A stretch of DNA of 64,000 nucleotides, taken from assembly GCF_002924445.1 (NCBI RefSeq), contig NZ_PIGG01000069.1:58377-122376 (forward strand). The letters are read 5' to 3'. The translations under genes and the position numbers were made by a program. Positions 53,855 through 63,459 of this stretch are shown in pieces. The notes beneath the pieces were generated by a model, which worked only from the letters and a program-made list of their open reading frames with translations, did no database searches and was not told the origin of the DNA. Each line of letters begins with the position of its first letter. Positions within the stretch are counted from its first letter, which is position 1. The DNA is from Minwuia thermotolerans (GTDB lineage Bacteria > Pseudomonadota > Alphaproteobacteria > Minwuiales > Minwuiaceae).

Positions 53855-56800
53855 CTAGAACAGATCGCTTTCCTGCAGTCCGGTGACGCCGATCAGTCCG
53901 ACGGTGGCGCCGTTGGAGAACGTCACCAGCGTGTCGTCGACCAGGGTGTCCCCATCGGCATCGGCGTCGGCCACCGAGTTGACGGTCAGCCCGACCAGGA
54001 CGAAGCGGTCCGTGGCCTGTTCGAAATCCGTGATGATGTCGGCGTCCGTGGCGGCAATATCGGTGGCGAAGAGGAAAACATCGGCATCCGCGCCGCCACT
54101 CATCGTGTCGTTGCCGGCATTGCCCGAGATGGTGTCCGTGCCGTTTCCGCCATCCAGCACATCTGCGCCTGCCCCACCGTGCAGCTGATCTGCTCCGTCG
54201 CCGCCGGCGAGGCTGTCATTGTCGCCCCGGCCTTCCAGCAGATCGTCGCCCAGGCCACCGGCCATGGTGTCGTCGCCCGCCTCGCCCACCAGCCGGTCGT
54301 TGTCCGCATCACCCGAAACGCTGTCATTCCCTGCACCAGCGAACAGCGAGTCATTGCCGTCGCCGCCCGACATGGTGTCGGCGCCGCCGCGGCCGATCAC
54401 CGTGTCGTTGCCCAGGCCGCCACTCACGGCGTCGTCGCCGATCCCGCCATCGACCCGGTCGGCGCCGTCACCTCCGTCCAGGCTGTCATTGCCGTCCTCG
54501 CCGAACACCAGGTCATCGCCGGTATTTCCGGTGATCGTGTCGTTGCCGATACCGCCCTGTATGGTGTCCAGCCCGGCGCCGCCATCGATGCTGTCCGCCC
54601 CCTCCTCGCCGAAGATGCGGTCGTTGTCGCCGCCGCCGCTGACGGTGTCATCACCGTCGCGGGCAATGACGGTGTCGTTGCCCTCGCCGCCGTCGATCAG
54701 GTCGTTGCCCAGGCCGCCATCCAGGCGATCGCCACCCAGGCCGCCGAAGAGCTGGTCGTCGTCGTCCTGTCCGAACAGCTTGTCGCCGCCGTCGTCGCCG
54801 ATCAGGGTGTCCAGACCCGCGCCGCCGAGCAGGTCGTCGCCATCCGCGCCGCCCTCGATGCTGTCGTTTTCGGTGCCACCGTCCAGCCGGTCGATCCCTG
54901 CCCCGCCGAAGATCCGGTCCGCGCCGGCCTGGCCGAACAGACGGTCATCGCCCGCGTCACCGGCCATGGTGTCGGCGCCGTCATTGCCCTCCATGATGTC
55001 GGTGTCGTCGCCGCCCGACATGGAATCGTCGCCGGCCTCGCCGCGCATGTTGTCGACGCCCGCATCGCCGGCAATGGTGTCGTTGCCGATACCGCCGCGC
55101 AGAAAGTCGTTGCCGGTTCCGCCGGACATGGAATCGTCGCCCGCCTCGCCGAACAGCCGGTCCAGCGCCGCGCCGCCCGACATCGTATCGTTCCCGTCGC
55201 CGCCCAGCATGACATCGCCGTCGTCGCCGCCATCCAGGCTGTCGGCCTCGGTACCGCCATCGATCCTGTCCGAACCGGCGCCACCGACCAGCGTGTCCGC
55301 GCCCGCCTCGCCGAACATCTGGTCGTTGCCGGCGTCGCCCTGCAGCGAGTCGTTGTCCGCGCCGGCAAACATCCGGTCGTTGCCGGTCCCGCCGATCAAA
55401 GTGTCGTCGCCGTCATTGCCGAACATGAAGTCGGTGATGTCGCCGCCATCGATGAAGTCGTTGCCGCCGTCGCCGCGGAGCGAATCCACGTCGTCGCCGC
55501 CCAGGACGGAATCGTTGTCGTCGCCGCCGAAGATCGTGTCGCGCGCCAGCCCGCCCTGCAGCGTGTCGAGACCGGCATTGCCGAGAATAAGGTCGCCCGC
55601 ACCGCCGCCGTCGATCAGGTCGTTGCCGACATTTCCGCGCAGGTCGTCGACGCCGCCCAGCCCGGCGATGATGTGCGAGCCGGCGCCGGCGAAGAAGGTA
55701 TCGACGCTATCGCTTCTGACCCCAATCGAGAGAGTCTGGTCCGCGAAGGCAATGGTCTCGACACCGGTCAGCGTGTCCGCCCCCTCGCCGCCGATGGTAT
55801 CGGTCAGCGTCAGCACGCCCAGCGTGGTCAGCCCATAGGTGAAATTCGCCAGATTGCCGGCGTAGCTGGCGCGGTCCGAGCCGGCGCCGCCGTCCAGCGA
55901 GTCGTTGCCCGAACTGCCATTCAGCGTGTCATCGTCATCGCCGCCAGCCAGGGTGTCGTTGCCGCCACGGCCATCGATTGCGTTGGCCCTCTCATCCCCC
56001 GTCAGGGAATCAGCGGCCTGGCTACCCTGAACATTCTCGATTCCCGCCAAGGTGTCGGACGCCAGATCACCGCCAAGGCCGAAGTCGTTGACGGTCAGCC
56101 CGGCAACAAGGTCGACAAGAATGCCGAAGGTGTCGTTGTTGAAGACAGCGACATCGGTTCCCAAACCGCCGTTCAGGACCACCCCGGTGCCGCCGCCATG
56201 CAGCGTATCATTACCTGTTCCGCCAGAGAGCGACGACTCGCCGGTCAGAACGTCATCACCTTCGCCGCCGAAAAGAGTGCTGAAACCAAACAGCGTGTCA
56301 TTGAATGCAGACCCGATAACAGCCTCGAAATTCGAAAGCTGATCCGCACTGCCTTCGCCGTCATTTCCGGAACCATTGCCTCCGATGGTCGAGACATTCA
56401 CGCCTGCCGTAGCGGTCGAGTAATCCACGGTGTCAACACCGTCGCCGCCATCCATGGAATCTGCGCCCGCGCCGCCCGTCAGCGTGTCGTCGCCCGCTTC
56501 ACCGGAAAGGCTGTCGTCCCCGCTGCCGCCCGCGATGGAGTCCGCGCCCGCGCCGAGTGTGGCGAAGATCGTGGCGGCCGCCGCAGAGCCGTCGAACTGA
56601 TCGGCATTCGCCCCGCCGCGGTACTCGATTTCCTCGACGGCACTGAGATCGAAGCTTTCGCCGCCGCCCGAGATGGTGTCGCCGCCCGCGCCGCTGACCG
56701 CGCTCAGGGCCGCCGTCCTGTCGTCGGCGTTGACCAGCAGGAACCGGTCGGCGCCTTCTCCGCCGATGACGGTATCGTTGCCGGTGCCGAGATTGGCGCC

Positions 56801-59566
56801 GAAGAGATCGTCGCCCCCCCGGCCGTCCAGCGTGTCGTTGCCGACGCCGCCGGAAAGGACATTGGCGTTGGCGTCGCCGGCAAGGTTGTCGTCGCCGGTG
56901 CCGCCCTCGATCCGCTCGATGCCGATGAGCGTGTCCGTCCCGTCGCCGGCCGCGGTCCCGGCGGCCAGGTCCGCGGTGATGCCGGCGTTCGAGCCTGTGT
57001 AGTCGGCGACGTCGAAGGCGCCGCCGCCGCCATCCAGAATGTCATTGCCCGCGCCGCCGATCAGCCGGTCGGTGCCGACCTCCCCGCGCAGCGTATCGTT
57101 GCCGTCACCGCCATCCAGGGTATCCGATCCGTCGCCGCCCGAGACGGTGTCCGCCCCGCCCGCCCCCTGCAGAAGGTCGGGACCCGCAAGACCTGAAATC
57201 GTATCGTCGCCAATGCCGCCGGCCAGCGTGTTGGCGTTCCCGTCACCGGTCAGCGACAGGCCGGCCGGCGCAAAGATGAAGTCACCGGCGGTCAGGCTGG
57301 CGGCGCTCTGACCGATGATCGAGATGCGATCGCCATTGCCGAAGTCGATGCGGGCGTTGCCGCTGACCTCGGTCAGGATCGCCTGGACGTCAGCGAAGTC
57401 CGTGACGTCATTGCGCGAGGAGATGTCGACGACATCGCCGGACCCGGCGCCCGCGGTGAAGCCTGTCAGGATGTCGGCGCCTTCGGTGTAGACGAAAATC
57501 TCGTTGTTGCCGGTCTGGCCCCCCAGCTGATCGTCGCCCGCGCCGCCGGCCAGCGTGTCCAGGCCGCTGCCGCCGCCGAATACGAAATCATTGCCGTCGC
57601 CGCCAAACAGCGAGTCGGCGCCGACGCCGCCGAAGACGAAGTCATCGCCTCCTCCACCGAACACGGTATCCGGACCGAATGTGCCGGGCGTGGTGGAGGA
57701 CCCGGCTTCGCCCCGAAGCGTATCGTCGCCACCGCCGCCGTCGATGAAGTCGGCGCCGCCGACCCCCTCGATCGTGTCTGCCCCCGAACCGCCAAACAGG
57801 GCGTCGTTGCCGTCGCCGCCCAGGATGCTGTCATTGCCGCCGAGACCGTCGATCGAGTCGGCGCCTCCCAGCCCCTCGATCGTGTCGTCGCCGGCGCTGC
57901 CGGTCAGCGTGTTGGCATTGTTGTCGCCGGCTATTGCCTCTCCCGGAACGACCTGGAAGACGAAGTCCGATTCGGTCAGGTTGGCGATGTTCTCGCCAAA
58001 CAGGATCAGCCGGTCGCCGCCGCCGAAATCGATGATGCCGTTGGCGCCGGATTCGAAGGCGATGGCCAGGATACCGGCGAAGTCGGTGACGTCTCCGCGG
58101 GCGCTGATGTCGATGACATCGTCGGCGCCGGCGCCACCTTCGAATCCGGTCAGGGAGTCATCGCCCTCGGAATAGATGAACAGTTCGTCGTTGCCTGTCT
58201 GGCCGCTCAACTGATCGTCGCCGGCGCCGCCGCTCAGCGTGTCGAATCCTGCATCGCCGAACAGCGTGTCCGAACCCGCGCCGCCGGTCAGGCTGTCGGC
58301 CCCGCTGCCACCCTGCAGCTGATCCCCGCCGCCGCCGCCGTCGATGGTGTCATCGCCACTGCCGCCGAAGATGAGGTCACCGGCCGACCCGCCGAGAATC
58401 TCCTCCGCCGCCGCCGAACCGGTGACGGTCGTCGCGGCGCCGCCGACGACCTGCACCACCTCGACATTGTCGTCCACGAAGTAGTTGAATCCGCTTGCCT
58501 GAACCGTGTCCCGCCCGGCGCCGGCCGCCTCGAAGACGGCATCGTTGGCATTATCGACCACGTAGATGTCGTCGCCGAGGCCGCCGGAGAGGACATCCTC
58601 GCCCGAGCCCCCATCCAGACTGTCGGCGCCGCCGCCGCCGGAAATCTTGTCGCGCAGCGCGCCGCCGGAAAGCGTGTCATTGCCGTCGCCGCCCTGCAGC
58701 ACGTCGAGGCCGGCGCCCCCCGTCAGAACGTCGTCCCCCGCCAGGCCGAACAGCGCGTTGTTCGTTCCCGCGCCTGTAATGGTTTCTCCGGCCGCGGTGC
58801 CGCTGACTTCGGTCGGGTCGGCCACCGTCCCGGCATTGCCGTAGATCGACTGCACGCCGTTGATGTCGTCCGCCAGCAGCCCCGTCAGCGTGTCGTTGTA
58901 GAAGGCGTTCATGACCGCGAGGTTGGTCTCCTCGTGGTCCAGCCCGATGGCGTGGCCGATCTCGTGCAGCGCCACCAGGAAAACCTGAAAGCCGTTGGCG
59001 GGGCCGGCCGTCGACGTCTCCCACGCCTCCGAAGTGTCGAAGGCGACCTCGCCGTTCAGCGCGTCCGTGGCGCCGTTGCCGCCGATCAGGTCCAGGCCGC
59101 GGTACTCGCCGGGTCCGAAGGCGAAGGCCAGGGTGCCGTTGACGCCGTCGATGAACTGGCCGCCGAAGCGTATGTCGCCGATCGGATCCAGCCCGGCCTC
59201 GCCGCCCTCGTCCTCCACCCTGACAAAGCGGATGTCCGCAACCGCCTCCCAGGCGTCGAAGGCCGCCTGGATGTCCACCTCGAATCCGCTCGGCATGAAA
59301 TCCGCCAACGGGGTTATGGCAGTGCCGTCCGACGCCGAGAGGGTCTGGGTGGCGATGCTCCAGGTCACGACCCCACCCGGGTCGCCGGGATCGCCCCCGC
59401 CCCACTTCGTACCGAAGGTGACAAAAGCGCCGTCTGGCCCGTTCAGCGCCGCACCCTGGTGATCGAAGCTCTCATGATCTTGCCCGCAATGGGCGCAGAT
59501 CACCGGGACTGCCATGTCCTCGACCAGCGGGACTGCCGGCGCGATCAGCAGTGGATCGTCATCCAT
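53855..59566 (-). CDS. Matrixin-type zinc metalloprotease with very long RTX calcium-binding region
   Basis: A 1903-residue exoprotein. The N-terminal domain to about residue 246 is a metzincin: zinc site HEIGHAIGLDH (201-211), a Met-turn in LAVMNAF (217-223). It has no signal peptide, as expected for type I secretion. From about 275 nearly everything is GGxGxDxLx-type nonapeptide repeats that bind calcium. Two copies of an about 90-residue module (448-537 and 678-767: GGAGDDQL...DFGxGDR...DFxF) break the repeats. The end (IITDFEQATDRF...LQESDLF) resembles a type I secretion signal. It is probably an extracellular or surface protease; no HlyBD/TolC genes are in the window. Confidence 0.92.
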   Translation of the reverse strand: MDDDPLLIAPAVPLVEDMAVPVICAHCGQDHESFDHQGAALNGPDGAFVTFGTKWGGGDPGDPGGVVTWSIATQTLSASDGTAITPLADFMPSGFEVDIQAAFDAWEAVADIRFVRVEDEGGEAGLDPIGDIRFGGQFIDGVNGTLAFAFGPGEYRGLDLIGGNGATDALNGEVAFDTSEAWETSTAGPANGFQVFLVALHEIGHAIGLDHEETNLAVMNAFYNDTLTGLLADDINGVQSIYGNAGTVADPTEVSGTAAGETITGAGTNNALFGLAGDDVLTGGAGLDVLQGGDGNDTLSGGALRDKISGGGGADSLDGGSGEDVLSGGLGDDIYVVDNANDAVFEAAGAGRDTVQASGFNYFVDDNVEVVQVVGGAATTVTGSAAAEEILGGSAGDLIFGGSGDDTIDGGGGGDQLQGGSGADSLTGGAGSDTLFGDAGFDTLSGGAGDDQLSGQTGNDELFIYSEGDDSLTGFEGGAGADDVIDISARGDVTDFAGILAIAFESGANGIIDFGGGDRLILFGENIANLTESDFVFQVVPGEAIAGDNNANTLTGSAGDDTIEGLGGADSIDGLGGNDSILGGDGNDALFGGSGADTIEGVGGADFIDGGGGDDTLRGEAGSSTTPGTFGPDTVFGGGGDDFVFGGVGADSLFGGDGNDFVFGGGSGLDTLAGGAGDDQLGGQTGNNEIFVYTEGADILTGFTAGAGSGDVVDISSRNDVTDFADVQAILTEVSGNARIDFGNGDRISIIGQSAASLTAGDFIFAPAGLSLTGDGNANTLAGGIGDDTISGLAGPDLLQGAGGADTVSGGDGSDTLDGGDGNDTLRGEVGTDRLIGGAGNDILDGGGGAFDVADYTGSNAGITADLAAGTAAGDGTDTLIGIERIEGGTGDDNLAGDANANVLSGGVGNDTLDGRGGDDLFGANLGTGNDTVIGGEGADRFLLVNADDRTAALSAVSGAGGDTISGGGESFDLSAVEEIEYRGGANADQFDGSAAAATIFATLGAGADSIAGGSGDDSLSGEAGDDTLTGGAGADSMDGGDGVDTVDYSTATAGVNVSTIGGNGSGNDGEGSADQLSNFEAVIGSAFNDTLFGFSTLFGGEGDDVLTGESSLSGGTGNDTLHGGGTGVVLNGGLGTDVAVFNNDTFGILVDLVAGLTVNDFGLGGDLASDTLAGIENVQGSQAADSLTGDERANAIDGRGGNDTLAGGDDDDTLNGSSGNDSLDGGAGSDRASYAGNLANFTYGLTTLGVLTLTDTIGGEGADTLTGVETIAFADQTLSIGVRSDSVDTFFAGAGSHIIAGLGGVDDLRGNVGNDLIDGGGAGDLILGNAGLDTLQGGLARDTIFGGDDNDSVLGGDDVDSLRGDGGNDFIDGGDITDFMFGNDGDDTLIGGTGNDRMFAGADNDSLQGDAGNDQMFGEAGADTLVGGAGSDRIDGGTEADSLDGGDDGDVMLGGDGNDTMSGGAALDRLFGEAGDDSMSGGTGNDFLRGGIGNDTIAGDAGVDNMRGEAGDDSMSGGDDTDIMEGNDGADTMAGDAGDDRLFGQAGADRIFGGAGIDRLDGGTENDSIEGGADGDDLLGGAGLDTLIGDDGGDKLFGQDDDDQLFGGLGGDRLDGGLGNDLIDGGEGNDTVIARDGDDTVSGGGDNDRIFGEEGADSIDGGAGLDTIQGGIGNDTITGNTGDDLVFGEDGNDSLDGGDGADRVDGGIGDDAVSGGLGNDTVIGRGGADTMSGGDGNDSLFAGAGNDSVSGDADNDRLVGEAGDDTMAGGLGDDLLEGRGDNDSLAGGDGADQLHGGAGADVLDGGNGTDTISGNAGNDTMSGGADADVFLFATDIAATDADIITDFEQATDRFVLVGLTVNSVADADADGDTLVDDTLVTFSNGATVGLIGVTGLQESDLF

Positions 59567-59815
59567 GTCACACCCTCATATCAACCGCCCCCGGATGGAC
59601 GACGACGATCTCCGACCCTTTCGACACAACCTACCATCAGCGGCCCGAACTGTCGCCCCGGGGCGGCGGAGACGGATGAAGCCGCCGTCACGGTCTGGCA
59701 CGGCCGCCCGTCCCCGGGCCATGGGATTCCAGAAATCCCTTGATCTCCGACACATCGCTGGCCCATATCCGGGCGGTATCAGAGGGTCGTGAAGCGGGTA
59801 GCGGGGGCAAGCGAA

Positions 59816-60565
59816 ATGGCAAATACATTGAAGATCTTTCTCATCGTGATCGCGCTCGCCGGGATCGCGGCGATCGCCTATTTCCTCTATGCTGAAGACG
59901 CCGCCGAAATGGTCGGCATGGACGCCGGTACCCGGGCCGTGTCCGTCGAACGCGACGAGCCGTCAGCGGCCGCGGACGATTCCGCGGACCAGACGTCGAT
60001 GGCGGCCGAGGAGAAGCCCGCCGCAGCGTCGGCTGAAGCGCCCGCCCCGGTGACCGACGCAACCGGAGGCGTTCAGGACCTTGCGGCGCTGAGCGCCGAG
60101 GAACTGGAACTCCGCTACGAAGGCCTGGAGGAGGACGCAAGGCGGCTGTTCGTCGACGATTACGTCGCGGCCGTCGGCGAGGAAAAGGCCATCGAATTCT
60201 CGCGTGAATTCCGCAGCGGCCCGGTGGCAGAGCGCAACAGGGCGCTTTCCTTCGATCTCGCCCGCGCCGCCGTCGAGAAGTTCGATTCCCGCATCGGCGC
60301 CTTCGTCGCCGGGACCGAACTCTACAACGGCGTCGGCGTGGAACGGGATCTGGCCGCCGCGCTGGCCTATTTCGAACGCCCCAGCCTCGAGGGTTCGGAC
60401 AATGCCGACTACTGGCGGGCGCTGATCCTTGCCGATCAGGGCTACGCCGACGGCGATAAAGAGGCCGCCGTCGCTATCCTGAACCGGATCATCGAATCCC
60501 CCGACAGCAACGATTCCCTGAAGGAGCAGTCCCGGGATCTGCTGGCCGAAATCGAAGCCCGCTAG
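59816..60565 (+). CDS. Membrane-anchored protein with SEL1/TPR-like region
   Basis: A 249-residue protein starting at ATG 59816. One N-terminal helix (IFLIVIALAGIAAIAYFLY) is followed by an Ala/Glu/Pro-rich linker to about residue 85. The C-terminal part has a SEL1-like unit (VAGTELYNGVGVERDLAAALAYFERPSLEG, then ADYWRALILADQGYADGDKEAAVAIL). It is probably an inner-membrane protein with a periplasmic helical repeat domain. Function unknown. It is divergent from the RTX gene. Confidence 0.7.
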   Translation: MANTLKIFLIVIALAGIAAIAYFLYAEDAAEMVGMDAGTRAVSVERDEPSAAADDSADQTSMAAEEKPAAASAEAPAPVTDATGGVQDLAALSAEELELRYEGLEEDARRLFVDDYVAAVGEEKAIEFSREFRSGPVAERNRALSFDLARAAVEKFDSRIGAFVAGTELYNGVGVERDLAAALAYFERPSLEGSDNADYWRALILADQGYADGDKEAAVAILNRIIESPDSNDSLKEQSRDLLAEIEAR

Positions 60566-60613
60566 GGTTTCGGCCGCCTCGAGCCGCTCCGCCGCGAGGA
60601 CGGAACGGCCAGG

Positions 60614-61642
60614 CTATTTCCCGTGATAGTCGCGGTACCAGGCGACATAGCGGCGGACGCCCTCCTCGATCGGCGTGTCCGGCGTGAAGCCGATCGCCGC
60701 CTCCAGCGCCGCCGTATCGGCCCAGGTTGCCTGGACGTCGCCCGGCTGCATGGGCAGGAATTCCTTCGCCGCCTCGATGCCCGTCGCCTGCTCCAGCAGG
60801 CCGATGACGTGCATCAGGTGCTCCTGTCGGGAGTTGCCGATGTTGTAGACCCGGGCCGGCGCCCAGCTCGTCGCCGGATCGGGCGCCTTCGGATCGAAAC
60901 CGGGATCCGGCGCCGCAGCCTGCGGCACCAGCCGCACCACGCTCTCCACGATGTCGTCGATGTAGGTGAAGTCGCGGATCATGTCGCCATTGTTGAAGAC
61001 TTTGATCGGCTTGCCGGCGTAGATCGCGTCCAGGAACAGATACATCGCCATGTCGGGCCGGCCCCAGGGGCCGTAGACGGTGAAGAAGCGCAGGCCCGTC
61101 GTCGGGATGCCGTAGAGCGAGCTGTAGGCATGCGCCATCAGCTCGTTGGCCTTCTTGGTCGCCGCATAGAGGCTCTTCGGGTGGTCGACATTGTCGGAGA
61201 CCGAGAAGGGCAGCTTCTCGTTGCCGCCATAGACCGAACTCGACGAGGCATAGACCAGATGCGCGACTTCGCCGTGACGGCAGCATTCGAGAATGTTCAT
61301 GAAGCCGACGATGTTGCTGTCGATATAGTCGCGCGGCGCCTCCAGCGAGTGACGCACGCCGGCCTGTGCGGCCAGGTTGACCACGTGGGTAAAGCGATGC
61401 TCGGCGAAAGCGTCCTCGATCACCTGACGGTCCTCCAGCGCGGCGCGGACGAAGGCGAAGCGGTTATGACCGCGCAGGCGCGCCAGCCGCGCCTCCTTCA
61501 GGCGGACGTCGTAATAGCTGTTGAGATTGTCGAGACCGACAACGCGCACGCCGTCGCGCAGCAGGCGCTCGGCCACATGATAGCCGATGAATCCGGCCGC
61601 GCCCGTCACCAGCACGGTCATCGTCCCATCCGCAGCCGTCAT
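60614..61642 (-). CDS. NAD-dependent epimerase, UDP-glucuronate 4-epimerase-like
   Basis: A 342-residue extended SDR. NAD-binding VLVTGAAGFIGYHVAERLLRDG, LDNLNSYYDVRLKEARLARL (the YYD/LK signature of UDP-glucuronate 4-epimerases), catalytic Tyr and Lys in LYAATKKANELMAHAYSSLYGIPTTGLRFFTVYGPWGRPDMA, and FNNGDMIRDFTYIDDIV. The start at 61642 has GGGAG before it. It likely makes UDP-galacturonate for a surface polysaccharide, in operon with the dehydrogenase upstream. Confidence 0.88.
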   Translation of the reverse strand: MTAADGTMTVLVTGAAGFIGYHVAERLLRDGVRVVGLDNLNSYYDVRLKEARLARLRGHNRFAFVRAALEDRQVIEDAFAEHRFTHVVNLAAQAGVRHSLEAPRDYIDSNIVGFMNILECCRHGEVAHLVYASSSSVYGGNEKLPFSVSDNVDHPKSLYAATKKANELMAHAYSSLYGIPTTGLRFFTVYGPWGRPDMAMYLFLDAIYAGKPIKVFNNGDMIRDFTYIDDIVESVVRLVPQAAAPDPGFDPKAPDPATSWAPARVYNIGNSRQEHLMHVIGLLEQATGIEAAKEFLPMQPGDVQATWADTAALEAAIGFTPDTPIEEGVRRYVAWYRDYHGK

Positions 61643-61683
61643 GTCGTCCGTTCTCCCGCTTTCCCGCGTTGCGCCGCGCGCGC

Positions 61684-62970
61684 TCACAGGCTCCAGTAGA
61701 CCTGAGAGGGTTTCAGCCGCGCCCGCGGCAGCCGGCTCTTGATGTCGACGACGATGCTGTCATCGCCCAGCCGGTCGATGACCCAGGCCGCGTCGTCCTT
61801 CAGATAGGCGTCGTGCGGCACGGCGAGGATCACGCAGTCGGCGTCCAGCACGTCGTCGTCGCCGCACAGTGTCAGCCCCAGTTCCTCGCGGACCTCCGCG
61901 GCGCCGACCACCGGATCGTGGGCCACCACCTCGAGACCGTAATTGCCGAGCTGCCTGACCAGAGCCTCGACCTTGCTGTTGCGCAGGTCCGGCACGTTCT
62001 CCTTGAAGGTCAGCCCGAGGATCGCCGCCTTGCGGCCGGGCGCCTTGCGGCCGTGGCGGTAGAGCAGTTCCAGCACCTTCTGGGCCACGAAGCCGGCAAC
62101 GCTGTCGTTGATGCGTCGGCCGGCGCTGATCATCTGTGTGTGGAAGCCGAGCTGCTCGGCCCGGTGGGTCAGGTAATAGGGATCGACGCCGATGCAGTGG
62201 CCGCCGACCAGACCGGGCCGGAACGGCAGGAAGTTCCATTTCGTGCCGGAGGCGCGCAGCACGGCCTCGGTCTCGATGCCCATGCGGTCGAACAGCATCG
62301 CCAGTTCGTTGACCAGGGCGATGTTGATGTCGCGCTGGATGTTTTCGATCACCTTGGCGGCCTCGGCGACCTTGATCGATTCGGCCGGGTGCGTGCCTGC
62401 CTTGATCACGGTGTCGTAGAGCGCGCGCACGCGACCCAGCGTTTCCGCGTCCTGGCCGGAGACGACCTTGACAATCCGCTCCAGCGTATGTTCGCGGTCG
62501 CCCGGATTGATGCGCTCGGGCGAATAGCCCAGCTTGATCTCCTCGAACAGTTTGAGCCCCGATATCCGCGCCAGTTCGGGACCGCAGATTTCCTCGGTGA
62601 CGCCGGGATAGACCGTCGATTCGATGACCACCAGATCGCCGGGGCGCAGGTGCGGCCCCACCAGACGGCAGGCGCCCAGCAGGGCCCCGAAGTCGGGCAC
62701 GTTGGCGCTGTCGACCGGCGTCGGCACCGCGAAGATGTAGACCGTCCTGTCCGCCAGACGCTCCGGTTCGCAGGTGAACATGCCTTCGAGCCCGGCCAGG
62801 CCACCGTCCTCGACTTCGCCCGTGTGGTCGTGGCCGCCCGCCAGCTCCTCGACCCGCGCGCGGCTGATGTCATAGCCGACGACATCCAGGCCGGCCCGCG
62901 CAAACGCCACGGCCAGCGGCAGCCCCACATAGCCCAGACCGACCACGGCGATCCGTTCCGAAACCGTCAT
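61684..62970 (-). CDS. UDP-sugar 6-dehydrogenase (WbpA/TviB-like nucleotide sugar dehydrogenase)
   Basis: A 428-residue dehydrogenase that oxidises C6 of a UDP-hexose (often UDP-GlcNAc or UDP-GalNAc in the TviB branch) to the uronate in two steps. Features: IAVVGLGYVGLPLAVAFA, AVPTPVDSANVPD, VIESTVYPGVTEEICGPELA, LGYSPERINPGD and the catalytic Cys in LVGGHCIGVDPYYL. AGGGACAAGC stands before the ATG. The epimerase gene begins 41 bases after its stop, so the two form a sugar-nucleotide operon for a capsule, O-antigen or exopolysaccharide. Confidence 0.92.
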   Translation of the reverse strand: MTVSERIAVVGLGYVGLPLAVAFARAGLDVVGYDISRARVEELAGGHDHTGEVEDGGLAGLEGMFTCEPERLADRTVYIFAVPTPVDSANVPDFGALLGACRLVGPHLRPGDLVVIESTVYPGVTEEICGPELARISGLKLFEEIKLGYSPERINPGDREHTLERIVKVVSGQDAETLGRVRALYDTVIKAGTHPAESIKVAEAAKVIENIQRDINIALVNELAMLFDRMGIETEAVLRASGTKWNFLPFRPGLVGGHCIGVDPYYLTHRAEQLGFHTQMISAGRRINDSVAGFVAQKVLELLYRHGRKAPGRKAAILGLTFKENVPDLRNSKVEALVRQLGNYGLEVVAHDPVVGAAEVREELGLTLCGDDDVLDADCVILAVPHDAYLKDDAAWVIDRLGDDSIVVDIKSRLPRARLKPSQVYWSL

Positions 62971-63282
62971 GCTTGTCCCTGTTCCTCTGCGCCTGAGGCC
63001 CCAATGGCGGGCACGGGACGCCCGGTATAGTCATTCGCAATGGAACAATCCATAGGGGGAGAGGCGAGCGGCGGACAAAGCCCGAAGGGGTCGGATCGAC
63101 ACAATCGCCACATCATCGAGGACTCGTCGCAGCCTCCCTCCGCGACCCAAAACATTCCTGCTCTGGAACGCGGATCACTAATCGCCGGCAACCCCGAGTC
63201 CGGGTCTGCCTTCGGACTTTGCTGCGGGTGGCACGTGTGGTTATAAGACCCGAGCCGATTCCAGCGGAGTTCAGAAGCCCCA
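62971..63282. other. Divergent intergenic region of the polysaccharide locus
   Basis: A 312-base gap between the dehydrogenase and the small ORF. It is lower in GC than its surroundings. It holds the promoter described at 63219-63247. A 68-codon frame at 63040-63246 has no family resemblance or good ribosome site and overlaps the promoter, so I regard it as non-coding. I saw no RNA gene or riboswitch. Confidence 0.5.
63219..63247 (+). promoter_or_regulatory. Sigma70-type promoter for small ORF and carbamoyltransferase
   Basis: TTGCTG and TATAAG are separated by 17 bases, close to the housekeeping consensus TTGACA-17-TATAAT. The small ORF starts 36 bases after the -10 box. Confidence 0.55.
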
Positions 63283-63459
63283 ATGTCGAAGACCACTGCA
63301 GCGGATGCCTCCCTTGATGATGAAGATCGCCGCCTCAGGATCATCAGGGAACTGATTGCCATGGCCGAGCCGATCCCCAGCCGGGAAGGCGAGAGCACAT
63401 GGACGGACCGCCGTCGCCACCGCTTCGACCTCTCGAATCCCTATGGTGACCAGCGGTGA
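63283..63459 (+). CDS. Small hypothetical protein (58 aa) coupled to carbamoyltransferase
   Basis: A 58-codon ORF from ATG 63283 to the TGA at 63457-63459. It reads as a charged soluble peptide: an acidic start (ADASLDDEDRR), a helix (LRIIRELIAMAE), then a basic and aromatic tail (WTDRRRHRFDLSNPYGDQR). The next gene starts at a GTG overlapping its stop (GTGA), so translation of the two is coupled. Codon use matches the neighbours. I do not recognise the family. GGAG lies 13 bases before the ATG, a weak ribosome site. A sigma70-like promoter is just upstream. Confidence 0.6.
   Translation: MSKTTAADASLDDEDRRLRIIRELIAMAEPIPSREGESTWTDRRRHRFDLSNPYGDQR

Noticed and set aside
54179..57196. 1005-codon plus-strand frame within the RTX gene
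   Set aside because: It mirrors the repetitive GGxGxD codons of the RTX protein (repeating Val/Ala/Ile/Gln pattern). No start site or family similarity.
53900..58800. Dense short DNA repeats suggesting a CRISPR or satellite
   Set aside because: The periodicity is 27 bases and in frame, coding for nine-residue calcium-binding repeats. No constant repeat with unique spacers.
63229..63244. TGGCAC element resembling a sigma54 promoter
   Set aside because: The second half should be TTGC but reads GTTA; the overlapping TTGCTG-17-TATAAG fits sigma70 better.
63040..63246. 68-codon ORF before the small ORF
   Set aside because: No ribosome site, overlaps the likely promoter, and composition is that of non-coding sequence.
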